This document shows, piece after piece, positions 18,379 to 27,536 of a DNA stretch of 64,000 nucleotides. The stretch's first letter is position 1. The number at the start of each line of letters is the position of its first letter. A program made the position numbers and the translations under genes. Origin of the DNA: an uncultured Flavobacteriaceae bacterium (lineage in GTDB: Bacteria; Bacteroidota; Bacteroidia; Flavobacteriales; Flavobacteriaceae); contig CANMSB010000004.1 of the NCBI GenBank assembly GCA_947500445.1, positions 62,001 through 126,000 on the forward strand. The letters are read 5' to 3'. The notes below the pieces were generated by a model, which was not told the DNA's origin, did no database searches, and worked only from the letters and a program-made list of their open reading frames with translations.

Positions 18379-19650
18379 CTAACGGTGTATGGTCTGCGTA
18401 CGGTCCGGACCTACGGAAACAATTTTTATGGGTACTTCCAATTCTTTTTCCAAGAAAGCAATATAGGCATTTAAACTATCTGGAAATTGGTCGATATGAT
18501 CCATTTTTGTCAAATCCTGTTGCCATCCGTTCATTTCGGAATAAACCGCCGTTACATTTTCGGGTTCAATGTTATAGGGTAGGTGGGTAATCTCTTTTCC
18601 CTTGTAAACATAGGCGGTACATACCTTTATGGTGTCAAAGCCGCTCAACACATCGCCTTTCATCATCATCAAAGCGGTTACCCCGTTCACCTGCACGGCA
18701 TATTTTAACGCTACCAGATCCAACCAGCCACAACGTCGCGGTCTACCGGTCGTTGCGCCGAACTCGTTACCGACGCGTCCCATGGTTTCCCCGTCCGAAT
18801 CGAACAGTTCCGTGGGAAAAGGCCCGCTTCCCACTCGCGTGGTATAGGCTTTAAAAATACCGAATACTTCCCCGATTTGATTGGGGGCAATACCAAGGCC
18901 CGTGCATGCTCCTGCAGCGGTAGTGTTACTAGAGGTTACAAAGGGATAGGTCCCAAAATCGATATCCAAAAGGGACCCTTGGGCGCCTTCCGCAAGTATT
19001 TTTTTTCCGTTTTTACGCGCTTGATACAGGTATTCCTCGCTATCGATGAACGTCAGTTTTTTCAAAACCTCCACGGCTTCAAAAAAGTCTTTCTCCAAAT
19101 CTTCCAAGTCGTACTCAAGTTGTACGTCATAATAGGCAATCATGGATTCGTGCTTGTCCGCCAAAGCGCGGTATTTTTCTTCCCAATCGCTCATCTCCAG
19201 ATCACCGACCCGTATGCCGTTACGGCCGGTTTTGTCCATATAGGTAGGGCCGATACCCTTTAGCGTGGATCCGATTTTAGCCTTTCCCTTTGAAGCCTCA
19301 GAAGCGGCATCCAACAACCTATGGGTAGGCAATATCAAATGTGCTTTTCTGGATATCAAGAGCGTTTTGGTAATATCAAGCTGGAACTGTTCCAAATTAT
19401 CCAGTTCCTTTTTAAAGATAACAGGGTCAATAACTACGCCATTGCCCACCACGTTAATGGCATTTTTATGAAAAATTCCCGAAGGTATGGTGTGGAGTAC
19501 ATGTTTGATCCCGTCGAATTCCAACGTGTGACCGGCATTGGGCCCGCCCTGAAAACGTGCGATAATATCGTAGTTGTTGGTAAGTACATCAACTATTTTT
19601 CCTTTTCCTTCATCTCCCCATTGCAATCCTAAAAGTAGATCAACTGCCAT
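18379..19650 (-). CDS. purA: Adenylosuccinate synthetase
   Basis: This 423-residue GTP-dependent enzyme joins IMP and aspartate to form adenylosuccinate in AMP synthesis. The P-loop-like GLQWGDEGKGKIVD is at residues 8-21, NAGHTL follows, and GPTYMDKTGRNGIRVGDL and TTTGRPRRCGWLDLVALKYA are conserved. Length is normal for the family. It lies directly downstream of fur and rel on the same strand, an order often seen in flavobacteria. Confidence 0.97.
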   Translation of the reverse strand: MAVDLLLGLQWGDEGKGKIVDVLTNNYDIIARFQGGPNAGHTLEFDGIKHVLHTIPSGIFHKNAINVVGNGVVIDPVIFKKELDNLEQFQLDITKTLLISRKAHLILPTHRLLDAASEASKGKAKIGSTLKGIGPTYMDKTGRNGIRVGDLEMSDWEEKYRALADKHESMIAYYDVQLEYDLEDLEKDFFEAVEVLKKLTFIDSEEYLYQARKNGKKILAEGAQGSLLDIDFGTYPFVTSSNTTAAGACTGLGIAPNQIGEVFGIFKAYTTRVGSGPFPTELFDSDGETMGRVGNEFGATTGRPRRCGWLDLVALKYAVQVNGVTALMMMKGDVLSGFDTIKVCTAYVYKGKEITHLPYNIEPENVTAVYSEMNGWQQDLTKMDHIDQFPDSLNAYIAFLEKELEVPIKIVSVGPDRTQTIHR

Positions 19651-19685
19651 GTTATTAAACGTATTTTTGTGGTTATTGGTTGTAT

Positions 19686-20135
19686 TTATGATTCTTTTTC
19701 CTCATTCCGTGTGCCGTAGAAATAAAGGGAATGGTTGTTGATTTTGATATCGAATACCTCCTCGATGGTCTTTTTGATGGATTGGATACGTGGATCACAG
19801 AATTCGATGACCTCTCCTGTATCGGTAAGGATAACGTGGTCGTGTTGCCGGTCAAAATAGGACTTTTCGTATTGCGCCTGATTTTTGCCGAATTGGTGTT
19901 TGCGGACCAACTTGCATTCCAATAAAAGTTCAATGGTATTGTAAAGGGTCGCACGACTTACCCGGTAATTTTTAACCTTCATGTTTATGTAAAGTGATTC
20001 AATGTCAAAATGGTCGTCACTTTCATAGATTTCCTGCAGGATCGCGTAGCGTTCCGGAGTTTTTCGGTGCCCGTTATCCTCTAGAAATGAGGTGAACACG
20101 TTTTTTACGATTTCTTGGTCCTTGTTTGTTGCCAT
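19686..20135 (-). CDS. Fur-family metalloregulator
   Basis: This 149-residue repressor of the Fur/PerR/Zur superfamily has a winged helix ([20 protein letters not shown], then [20 protein letters not shown]) and a dimer domain with the sensing-site motif [18 protein letters not shown]. The two CxxC pairs that bind structural zinc in classical Fur proteins are missing; only two cysteines are present. Which metal or signal it senses cannot be read. It sits between rel and purA. Its start is 26 nt downstream of a TACATTTG box. Confidence 0.88.
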   Translation of the reverse strand: MATNKDQEIVKNVFTSFLEDNGHRKTPERYAILQEIYESDDHFDIESLYINMKVKNYRVSRATLYNTIELLLECKLVRKHQFGKNQAQYEKSYFDRQHDHVILTDTGEVIEFCDPRIQSIKKTIEEVFDIKINNHSLYFYGTRNEEKES

Positions 20136-20161
20136 AGTGTTGATATCGCTGCATCAATTCG

Positions 20162-20169
20162 CAAATGTA
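20162..20169 (-). promoter_or_regulatory. Candidate -7 box for fur (TACATTTG)
   Basis: On the minus strand, TACATTTG matches the Bacteroidota -7 consensus TAnnTTTG and lies 26 nt before the fur start codon. No good -33 TTG is visible at the expected distance, so confidence is limited. Confidence 0.35.
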
Positions 20170-20352
20170 CAGTTAAATTTTGATTGATGAAACCTTTAAA
20201 AGGGGCAATTATCCAAAGATATTCCCATTCGGGAAATGCATGATCCACGGTGCAAAAAATATCGGATAAAGGCTATTGTTTTGAACGGTTTTCGGAACTG
20301 ACGCGAAGGTGTTCCGTTATGTGACCGATGGTTGGACCAATTGAAGCCTAGG

Positions 20353-22557
20353 TTAGATACGGCTCACTTTTTCGATTCCATTGATCTGTTTCAAACGTTC
20401 CATTACTTTTTTGAGGATGCCCTTGTTTTTTACCACCACCGTTATGGTTCCCGTAAATGTGCCGCCATCGGTGCTGAAATTGATGTTCCGCATGTTCACG
20501 TGCATGTTGTCGGAGATGACCGCTGTAATTTCACTGACCAAACCGAGGTTATCGATTCCGGTGAGTCGAATTTCGGAACGAAACTCTTCTTTTGACGAGT
20601 CTACCCATTTTGCCGAAATAATCCGGTAGGCATAATTGCTCTGTAACGAAATGGCGTTCGGGCAATTCTTTTTATGCACTTTGATCCCTTCCGAAACGCT
20701 CACAAAACCGAATACGTCATCTCCGGGTATGGGGTTGCAACATTGGGATAAGGTGTAATCCAGTTTTTCTTCTTCCTTGCCAAATACCAAGAGGTCATAT
20801 TTGGAGGTGATTTCCTCTTTATTGACGTCTTCCGGAATAGGGTTGCGACGCATCTTGTTTTTAAAAAAACTGATAAAGGCATTGCTGTACGAGGAAGCAA
20901 AATCCTTGATCATGAGGTTGTCGATAGCGCCCATGCCTACGCGATAAAACAAGTCCAAGCTGGTCTTTAACTTAAAATGGGCCACCATTTTGTTTACCGT
21001 ATCCTCGTTCAAGGTAATTTTTTGGGTCTTTAGCTTGCGCCGCAACACTTCTTTGCCTTCAAGGGCGATGGCTTTTTGCTCTTCCCGGAGGGACGATTTG
21101 ATTTTTGACCGTGCCCGTGCCGTGGTGGCGTAGTCCAGCCAGTTTTGATTGGGTTTGGCCTGGTCGGAGGTAATGATCTCTACCTGATCGCCACTGTTTA
21201 AAACGGTACTGAGCGGTACCAATTTTCCATTTACCTTGGCCCCCCTTGTGTGCATGCCGACCTCGGTATGGATAGTAAAGGCAAAGTCCAACGGAGTGGC
21301 GCCCTTTGGTAGGGATTTTAACTCGCCATTGGGGGTAAAAACGAATATTTCCTTGGCGTACAGGTTGAGTTTGAACTCTTCCACGAAGTCCACGGCGTTC
21401 GTGTTCGGATTTTCTAAGGCTTCCTGCAAGCGGTTGAGCCAAATTTCAATACCCTGTTCCTTTTGATCACCGTGTTTGTATTTAAAATGGGCCGCATAGC
21501 CCTTTTCGGCAATTTCATGCATGCGGTAGCTTCGTATCTGTACTTCTACCCATTTCCCCCCAGGTCCCATTACGGTGATATGCAACGCTTCATACCCGGT
21601 AGATTTGGGCGATGATATCCAGTCCCTCAAACGCACCGGGTTCGGCGTAAAGTGATCGGTAACGATGGAGTAGATTTTCCATGCCAAAAACTTCTCGTTC
21701 TGTCGGTCCGAGGCGTATATGATCCGAATGGCGAACTTGTCGTAAATTTCATCAAAGGAAACGTTTTGCGCCTTCATTTTTCGGCGCATCGAGAAAATCG
21801 ATTTCATACGGCCCTTAATGCTGTAATTCAACCCTTCCTTGTCCAGAGAATTTTCGATAACCTTTTTAAAGGAGTCGATGTATTCCTGCTGTTCTTCCTT
21901 GGATTCCTCTATTTTCCCCTGAATATCGGCATAGACTTCCGGTTCGGTGTATTTTAAGCTCAGGTCCTCCAGTTCGGTCTTGATATTGTAAAGCCCGATA
22001 CGATGTGCGAGCGGTGCGTAGATGTATAAGGTTTCCGATGCAATTCTCACCTGTTTGTGCTCCGGCATGGCGTCCATGGTGAGCATGTTGTGAAAACGAT
22101 CGGCTATTTTTATGATAATGACACGAACATCGTCGTTCAGGGTAAGCAGCATCTTTCGAAAGTTCTCCGCCTGTTGGGAGATGTTCATGTCCTTTTTTAA
22201 ATGCGCGATCTTGGTGAGCCCGTCAACGATGCGCGCAACGGTTTCCCCGAACATCTGTTCGATGTCGTCCAGGGTATATTCGGTATCCTCCACCACGTCG
22301 TGCAATAGCGCCGATGCAATCGATACCGCATCCAATCCGATTTCGGAAGCGACGATCTTAGCTACCGCAATGGGATGAAAGATATAGGCTTCGCCGGACT
22401 TTCGTCGTTGGTCCTTATGCGCGTCCAGGGCAACCTCGAAAGCCGAGCGGATCAGTTTTTTATCCGTTGGGGTCAAGGTCTGATAGCTGATACGAAGCAG
22501 TTCTTTATACTGCCTGGTAATCTCCTTGTTTTCTATTTCTAATGCCGCCTCGGTCAT
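20353..22557 (-). CDS. Bifunctional (p)ppGpp synthase/hydrolase (RelA/SpoT)
   Basis: This 734-residue stringent-response enzyme makes and degrades (p)ppGpp. Its domains in order are: HD hydrolase with ALLHDVVEDTEYT (His86-Asp87 intact), synthetase with SIFSMRRKM, DKFAIRII and STGYEALHITVMG, TGS (VFTPNGELKSLPKGATPLDF), a zinc-finger-like RIS region with SQCCNPIPGDDVFGF, and a C-terminal ACT domain. The intact HD motif indicates hydrolase activity as well as synthesis. It leads the rel-fur-purA run. A 217-nt gap separates it from fur. Confidence 0.95.
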   Translation of the reverse strand: MTEAALEIENKEITRQYKELLRISYQTLTPTDKKLIRSAFEVALDAHKDQRRKSGEAYIFHPIAVAKIVASEIGLDAVSIASALLHDVVEDTEYTLDDIEQMFGETVARIVDGLTKIAHLKKDMNISQQAENFRKMLLTLNDDVRVIIIKIADRFHNMLTMDAMPEHKQVRIASETLYIYAPLAHRIGLYNIKTELEDLSLKYTEPEVYADIQGKIEESKEEQQEYIDSFKKVIENSLDKEGLNYSIKGRMKSIFSMRRKMKAQNVSFDEIYDKFAIRIIYASDRQNEKFLAWKIYSIVTDHFTPNPVRLRDWISSPKSTGYEALHITVMGPGGKWVEVQIRSYRMHEIAEKGYAAHFKYKHGDQKEQGIEIWLNRLQEALENPNTNAVDFVEEFKLNLYAKEIFVFTPNGELKSLPKGATPLDFAFTIHTEVGMHTRGAKVNGKLVPLSTVLNSGDQVEIITSDQAKPNQNWLDYATTARARSKIKSSLREEQKAIALEGKEVLRRKLKTQKITLNEDTVNKMVAHFKLKTSLDLFYRVGMGAIDNLMIKDFASSYSNAFISFFKNKMRRNPIPEDVNKEEITSKYDLLVFGKEEEKLDYTLSQCCNPIPGDDVFGFVSVSEGIKVHKKNCPNAISLQSNYAYRIISAKWVDSSKEEFRSEIRLTGIDNLGLVSEITAVISDNMHVNMRNINFSTDGGTFTGTITVVVKNKGILKKVMERLKQINGIEKVSRI

Positions 22558-22678
22558 ACAATATTAAAATTACCATAATCTGTTTGACTACACAACAAAA
22601 ATGATGCCTGTTTATCGGGTTTACGGGCCATTCATCCCTAATTGTCAGTGATGCGCGCGGTCTTTCCCATTGTTGGTT

Positions 22679-23941
22679 TTATGAAGTCGGGATACGGGTA
22701 TCGGTCGTTTTTTTCGACCGTTGTAGGTTTCGGATCCTATCGATCAGCGGAGGATGGGAGTAGTAAGCGAACACATAGGCGGGATGCGGGGTAAGGTTGC
22801 TCAAATTGTTTTTGGAGAGTTTTTTGAGCGAGCTTACCAAGGCATCGGCACCGTAGGTATCCTTGGCATAGGTATCGGCCTGGTATTCAAAAGTTCTGGA
22901 AAGATGGTTCATGAACAGTCCCGTTAACTCGGAAATGGGACTATACAAAATTGCAAAACCGACCAATGCCGCATGAAAACTCGGTCGGGTGACCCCAATG
23001 GCAAGGGATACTTGTGGGTTGTTGATGAAGAGGGATAGAACGAACAGGGTAAGAGCCGTCAAAACAAGTGATAACAGCATATTGAAAACGATATGCTTAC
23101 GCTTGTAATGTCCTACCTCGTGCGCCAAAACGGCCACGATTTCTTTTTCCTCCAAATCCGAGATCAAGGTGTCATACAAGGTTACTCTTTTTTCCTTTCC
23201 AAAACCGGAAAAATAGGCGTTTGCCTTGGTCGACCTTTTGGAGCCGTCGATAACGAAAATATTCTTAAGATCGAATCCTACCTTTTGTGCATAATGTTCA
23301 ATATCGTTTTTTAACGTTCCTTCCCCTAACGGAGATTGTTTATTGAAAAGGGGGACGATCAATTTGCTGTAAAACAGGTTCATTAAAATACTGAATACGG
23401 CGATCAACGACCAGGCGTATATCCAAAAATGTTGTCCGGCCCACCGATAAAACAACATCACAAGGGTCAAAATGGCCGCACCGATAATGAGGCTCATGAT
23501 CCATGTCTTTAATTGGTCGATAAAAAATAAGCTTTTGGTGGCCTTGTTAAAACCAAATTTATCCTCAATATAAAAGGTTGCATAATAGGAGAACGGAAGG
23601 GTCAACAGACTGCTGCCCAACAATATGGTGCCAAAAAACAGTAACGCCATTCCTATGGGCGCTTCGGTGACCTGCCGTACGAGCCGGTCTACCCATTCAA
23701 ATCCACCGAAAATCAAAAAAACAAGTGTCAATACCAACGAAAACGAGCTGCGCAATATGCCAAAACGATGGTTTGTTTTTTTGTACTCCTGCGCTTTTTG
23801 ATAGGCTTCCTTATCGAAAACATCGTCGAGTTCTTCCGGTATGGGGTCGTTATAGCGCTTTGCGTTCAAGCTTTTTAATAGCGTTTCCAATAGAAATTGA
23901 AGCAGAAGAATACCGATAATGGTGTAGAAAAGGGTGTTCAA
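22679..23941 (-). CDS. M48 (Ste24/CAAX protease 1-like) membrane metallopeptidase
   Basis: This 420-residue integral membrane zinc protease has the M48A motif HEVGHYKRKH (His274, Glu275, His278) and a third ligand in FEYQADTYA. About seven hydrophobic segments surround it, as in Ste24/CAAX prenyl protease 1 homologues. Bacteria mostly lack prenylated CAAX proteins, so membrane-protein quality control is the likelier role. The start codon is TTG (23939-23941), giving MNTLFYTIIG. It has no obvious operon partner. Confidence 0.9.
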   Translation of the reverse strand: MNTLFYTIIGILLLQFLLETLLKSLNAKRYNDPIPEELDDVFDKEAYQKAQEYKKTNHRFGILRSSFSLVLTLVFLIFGGFEWVDRLVRQVTEAPIGMALLFFGTILLGSSLLTLPFSYYATFYIEDKFGFNKATKSLFFIDQLKTWIMSLIIGAAILTLVMLFYRWAGQHFWIYAWSLIAVFSILMNLFYSKLIVPLFNKQSPLGEGTLKNDIEHYAQKVGFDLKNIFVIDGSKRSTKANAYFSGFGKEKRVTLYDTLISDLEEKEIVAVLAHEVGHYKRKHIVFNMLLSLVLTALTLFVLSLFINNPQVSLAIGVTRPSFHAALVGFAILYSPISELTGLFMNHLSRTFEYQADTYAKDTYGADALVSSLKKLSKNNLSNLTPHPAYVFAYYSHPPLIDRIRNLQRSKKTTDTRIPTS

Positions 23942-24049
23942 AACAATGTTGGATGTTGGTGTGGCGGAATTTTAATCGTTTAAATATAAACCATGGTAAC
24001 AGCAAAAGATAGCATAAACGCTTTTGCTTGGTTATCGATACCCATTCGT

Positions 24050-24865
24050 TTATACCTGTTTCTCTCGTTGGCGCTTTCCCTCAAAGATAAGGATTGCGGC
24101 GGACACCGATACGTTCATGGAGTCTATTTCCCCGTTCATGGGAATGATAATATTCTGATCGGATCCGGTCAACCAAGCATCGGAAAGTCCGGTTGCTTCC
24201 GTTCCCATGACTATGGCGGTGGCACCGGTGAAGTCGATCGAGGTATAGGGTTTGGAGGCGCTCAGGGCCGCAGCATAAATTTTGATTCCTTTCTTGGTCA
24301 AGTATTGGATAATTTCCGAACTGCTACCAGTGGCAATAGCGTTGGTAAACAGGCCGCCAACGCTCGAACGAACGATATTGGGGTTGTACAGATCGGTTTT
24401 GGGATCGGCAATAATAACGGCATCGAGCCCGGCGGCATCGGCGGTACGTAACAACGCCCCAATATTCCCGGGTTTCTCGGGAGCTTCGGCAACCAAAACG
24501 AACGGATTCTTTTCCGGTAATTCTAGACCGTCCAAATGATGTGGTTTGCTTTGGCCCAAGGCAACCACACCTTCAGTACTTTCCCTATAGGCAATTTTAC
24601 GGTACACCTCCTTGCTGACCTGTATCATTTCAACGGTTTTGGGGTATGGTTTCAGGATTTCGTTCAATTCTCGTTCAGAAATAAGATCGGCAGAAAACAA
24701 CAGGTTCTCGATGACGTAACCCCCTTTGATCGCGAGCCCTAGTTCGAGCAGTCCTTCCAAAACAAATAGCCCACTTTTTTTCCGTTCCTTGGACTTTTCT
24801 CGCAGCAACCCTATTTTCTTTACCAAGGGGTTTTGGAGACTGGTTATTTGCTTAATTTCGTTCAT
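24050..24865 (-). CDS. TrmH-family (SpoU) RNA 2'-O-methyltransferase
   Basis: This 271-residue SAM-dependent enzyme methylates ribose 2'-OH groups in rRNA or tRNA. The N-terminal substrate-binding part (QITSLQNPLVKKIGLLREK) is followed by the knotted SPOUT domain: GNIGALLRTADAAG (motif 1), IVMGTEATGLSD (motif 2) and IIIPMNGEIDSMNVSVSAAI (motif 3). The frame is open up to 25270, but that extension runs antisense to the DUF6503 lipoprotein gene. The ATG at 24863-24865 is chosen because the family N-terminus begins there and a TACATTTG box stands 5 nt before it. The target RNA is not known. Confidence 0.92.
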   Translation of the reverse strand: MNEIKQITSLQNPLVKKIGLLREKSKERKKSGLFVLEGLLELGLAIKGGYVIENLLFSADLISERELNEILKPYPKTVEMIQVSKEVYRKIAYRESTEGVVALGQSKPHHLDGLELPEKNPFVLVAEAPEKPGNIGALLRTADAAGLDAVIIADPKTDLYNPNIVRSSVGGLFTNAIATGSSSEIIQYLTKKGIKIYAAALSASKPYTSIDFTGATAIVMGTEATGLSDAWLTGSDQNIIIPMNGEIDSMNVSVSAAILIFEGKRQREKQV

Positions 24866-24870
24866 TCGGA

Positions 24871-24878
24871 CAAATGTA
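24871..24878 (-). promoter_or_regulatory. Candidate -7 box for trmH, near-leaderless start
   Basis: TACATTTG on the minus strand matches the Bacteroidota -7 consensus and ends 5 nt before the ATG. This implies transcription starting at or next to the start codon. No -33 TTG is visible at the usual spacing. Confidence 0.4.
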
Positions 24879-24932
24879 AATAAAAGTGGTCGGATCGGAT
24901 TCCCTCCACACAAATTAAAGGCCCAAAAACGA

Positions 24933-25751
24933 ATGAAAAAGAAAATACAATGGCTGCTGGTTTGGTGTTGCACCGCTGTTTTTTTGAATTGTAAAGAGCA
25001 ACCAAGTAAGCGGAAAGAAGAAACGATGACCGTAGCGGAAACCGAAGTTGTCAAAAGTAGGTTTCCGGAAGCTTTGGTAAACGTGTTGAACGGGCACGGG
25101 GGGCTTGAGGCCTGGAACAAAAAAAGGACCCTGCAGTTCGAACTTCCCAATGATAAGGGCGGTGAGGTGCATACGATAGACCTGCGCACGAGAAAGGATA
25201 AAGTGACGATGCGGGACGTGAGCATGGGTTTCGATGGTACGGATGTTTGGGTGTTGGACGAGAAAAACAATTTTAAGGGCGACGCGGTGTTTTACCACAA
25301 CCTAATGTTTTATTTTTATGCCATGCCCTTTGTATTGGCCGATGAAGGAATCCAATACGATTCTGCCAAGCCTATCATTTTCGAAGATTACACTTATCCC
25401 GGTATCCGCATTGCTTATAACAATGGGGTAGGTACATCGCCAAAGGACGAATATTTTTTGCACTACGATCCCAAAACGTTTCAAATGGAATGGTTGGGAT
25501 ACACCGTCACCTACGGAACCGGGGAAAAGTCGGATACCGTAAAATGGATCCGTTATGAGGATTGGATGGAAGTTTCCGGATTGAGACTCCCTAAAAAGTT
25601 AACATGGTATTCCAATACGGGGCAAACCATGGAAACGGCAAAAAGCAGCCGTATTTTTGAAAATGTTCGGTTGGATACTACGGAAAAACCGGACACATTT
25701 TACGCACTTCCCAAAGGAGGAACGGTAGTGGACGATGTGGAAGGATTGTGA
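24933..25751 (+). CDS. DUF6503-like lipoprotein
   Basis: This 272-residue exported protein has a lipobox-like end (VFLNC, Cys at about residue 20) after MKKKIQWLLVWCCTA. The mature part begins around LNGHGGLEAWNKKRTL, a pattern shared by flavobacterial DUF6503 proteins, with an LolA-like or outer-membrane-lipoprotein beta character inferred. The frame extends upstream to 24726, but the ATG at 24933 starts the signal peptide. It lies 67 nt from the divergent trmH start and 36 nt before moaD, so it may share a transcript with the molybdopterin genes. Its function is unknown. Confidence 0.75.
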   Translation: MKKKIQWLLVWCCTAVFLNCKEQPSKRKEETMTVAETEVVKSRFPEALVNVLNGHGGLEAWNKKRTLQFELPNDKGGEVHTIDLRTRKDKVTMRDVSMGFDGTDVWVLDEKNNFKGDAVFYHNLMFYFYAMPFVLADEGIQYDSAKPIIFEDYTYPGIRIAYNNGVGTSPKDEYFLHYDPKTFQMEWLGYTVTYGTGEKSDTVKWIRYEDWMEVSGLRLPKKLTWYSNTGQTMETAKSSRIFENVRLDTTEKPDTFYALPKGGTVVDDVEGL

Positions 25752-25787
25752 ATTTTTAAGTACCTTGTACCATAAAAGAAACGGATA

Positions 25788-26030
25788 ATGGAGGTGTTGT
25801 TGTTTGGTATTGCAAAAGACATTGTCGGCGCTTCGGTATTGGCAATGGAAAGCTTTGAAAAGCGGCCAGATACCGTCAAGGAGTTGAAACAGGAGTTGGA
25901 ACGTTCCTTTCCCGATTTTGGGAAACTTTCGTCCTTGGCCATAGCCGTAAATAGCGAATATGCGGAGGAAGGCACCCAATTGCGTTCTGGTGATGAAATT
26001 GCGATCATCCCTCCGGTAAGTGGTGGTTAA
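25788..26030 (+). CDS. moaD: Molybdopterin synthase sulfur-carrier subunit
   Basis: This 80-residue ubiquitin-fold sulfur carrier ends in the required Gly-Gly (PPVSGG). MoeB adenylates this C-terminus, it is then thiocarboxylated, and it donates sulfur to MoaE for conversion of cPMP to molybdopterin. Length and the terminal motif are normal. Its stop overlaps the moaE start in the form TAATG (26028-26032), indicating coupled translation. Confidence 0.93.
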   Translation: MEVLLFGIAKDIVGASVLAMESFEKRPDTVKELKQELERSFPDFGKLSSLAIAVNSEYAEEGTQLRSGDEIAIIPPVSGG

Positions 26031-26449
26031 TGAAGGAAATGAACGTCGAAATTGTGCCCCAGATCGAGCTGGGTAAGGTATACGAAACCCTTTCGCACCC
26101 CGAGAGTGGAGGCATATGTGTATTTGTGGGTACCGTAAGGGAGTTTACAAAAGGCGAACAAGTGGTATCCCTTGAATTTGAGGCTTACGAACAAATGGCC
26201 CTTAAGGAAATGCAAAAGATCGCCGATACGGCATCGGAAAAATGGAAGCTCGATCGAGTACTGCTGCAACACGCCGTTGGTGTAAAATCGGTCGCGGAAC
26301 CGGTAGTCGTCGTAGGGGCGTCTTCGGCGCATCGAGAGGCCTGTTTTGCGGCATGCCGTTTTTTGATCGATACCTTAAAAGAAAAAGTGCCGATCTGGAA
26401 AAAAGAATTTTTTAAGAACAAGTCCGTCTGGGTGTCCGCCCATCCATAA
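26030..26449 (+). CDS. moaE: Molybdopterin synthase catalytic subunit
   Basis: This 139-residue partner of MoaD converts cyclic pyranopterin monophosphate to molybdopterin. The conserved GGICVFVGTVREFTKG, LEFEAYEQMA, VVVVGASSAHREACFAACR and catalytic-lysine region KEKVPIWKKEFF are all visible. It overlaps moaD by one nucleotide and is followed by moaC after 7 nt. Confidence 0.95.
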   Translation: MKEMNVEIVPQIELGKVYETLSHPESGGICVFVGTVREFTKGEQVVSLEFEAYEQMALKEMQKIADTASEKWKLDRVLLQHAVGVKSVAEPVVVVGASSAHREACFAACRFLIDTLKEKVPIWKKEFFKNKSVWVSAHP

Positions 26450-26456
26450 GATAAGA

Positions 26457-26939
26457 ATGGTAAGAATGAAGAAAGCGTTGTCCCATATCGATACTTCCGG
26501 CCGGGCCAATATGGTCGATGTTTCCTCCAAAAACATTTCGGTGCGGACGGCAACTGCCACGGGTAGGGTCACGTTTCCCAAAGCGGTATTCGATACCCTT
26601 GCCGATCGGGACTTTTTGGGAACCAAGGGGAGTATCGTACAAACGGCGGTCATCGCCGGAATACAGGCCGTTAAAAAAACATCCGATTTAATTCCACTAT
26701 GCCATCAACTGAACCTGTCAAAAGTCCATATCGAAATTTTACCCGATGCCCATCATTTGGAAATCAGTTGTACGGTCAAATGTAACGAACGTACAGGTGT
26801 TGAAATGGAAGCATTGACGGGTGTTTCGGTAAGTGCCCTTACCATTTATGATATGTGCAAGGCACTTTCCCATGATATTACGATTACCGACATTCGGCTC
26901 GAACAAAAAACAGGAGGTAAAAATGACTTCAACCGCTAA
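26457..26939 (+). CDS. moaC: Cyclic pyranopterin monophosphate synthase
   Basis: This 160-residue enzyme makes cPMP from the product of MoaA (3',8-cyclo-GTP). Signatures are SHIDTSGRANMVDVSSK, LIPLCHQLNLSKV, CNERTGVEMEALTGVSVSAL and YDMCKALSHDI, ending RLEQKTGGK. Either ATG at 26457 or at 26466 (MKKALSH) could be the start. The 3' end overlaps mobA by 17 nt. moaA, which supplies its substrate, is not in this window. Confidence 0.95.
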   Translation: MVRMKKALSHIDTSGRANMVDVSSKNISVRTATATGRVTFPKAVFDTLADRDFLGTKGSIVQTAVIAGIQAVKKTSDLIPLCHQLNLSKVHIEILPDAHHLEISCTVKCNERTGVEMEALTGVSVSALTIYDMCKALSHDITITDIRLEQKTGGKNDFNR

Positions 26940-27528
26940 ACTATATGGCTTGGTCCTTTCCGGAGGAAAAAGCACCCGAATGGGAACCGATAAAGGGTTG
27001 ATCACCTATCACGATAGCCCTCAAAGAGATCATTTGTATCGGCTGCTCCAGCAGGTCTGTGAAGCGACCTATATAAGCGTACGTTCGGACCAGTTGCCCG
27101 ACTTGCCCAAAACCATGACCTCGATTACCGATCGCGACCGATATAAGGGGCCCTATAACGGATTGTTATCCGCCCATGAAGCATTTCCCGATGTGGCCTG
27201 GTTGGTTTTGGCCTGCGATCTTCCGTTAATGGATGTAGAGGCATTGGAACAACTCGTTTCCGAGAGGGATGATAGTAAAATGGCCACTGCATTTGCACAA
27301 AGGGAAGATCCTTTACCAGAGCCATTATGCGCAATATGGGAGCCCAACGCCTTACGCGCTTCCATGGACTATTTGGAAACAGGGCAGGGCAGTTGCCCAA
27401 GAAAGTTCCTGATCCATAACGATGTGAAATTGGTATTTCCCAAAAACGAAAATGTATTGTTGAACGCAAATTCAAAGGAGGACTATAACGCTGCATTGTC
27501 CAAAATGGGCGGATCTATTTCTTCTTAA
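26923..27528 (+). CDS. mobA: Molybdenum cofactor guanylyltransferase (MobA-like)
   Basis: This 201-residue nucleotidyltransferase begins with the GTP-binding motif LVLSGGKSTRMGTDKG, continues with AWLVLACDLPLMD, and has PEPLCAIWEP in the second half, as in MobA. It attaches GMP to molybdopterin. The start at 26923 is chosen over an earlier ATG at 26833 because the family N-terminus begins there. The AGGAGG just upstream is forced by the Gly-Gly-Lys codons of moaC and need not be a ribosome site. Sulfite-oxidase enzymes do not need the guanylyl form, so another substrate enzyme may exist elsewhere. Confidence 0.88.
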   Translation: MTSTAKLYGLVLSGGKSTRMGTDKGLITYHDSPQRDHLYRLLQQVCEATYISVRSDQLPDLPKTMTSITDRDRYKGPYNGLLSAHEAFPDVAWLVLACDLPLMDVEALEQLVSERDDSKMATAFAQREDPLPEPLCAIWEPNALRASMDYLETGQGSCPRKFLIHNDVKLVFPKNENVLLNANSKEDYNAALSKMGGSISS

Positions 27529-27536
27529 AGCACTCC

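Noticed and set aside
24866-25270. Upstream 135-codon extension of the trmH frame
   Set aside because: It is antisense to the DUF6503 lipoprotein gene and has no trmH-like sequence; the family N-terminus and a -7 box place the start at 24865.
26912-26917. AGGAGG as a Shine-Dalgarno site for mobA
   Set aside because: It encodes the conserved Gly-Gly of moaC; Bacteroidota rarely use Shine-Dalgarno sites, so it is probably coincidental.
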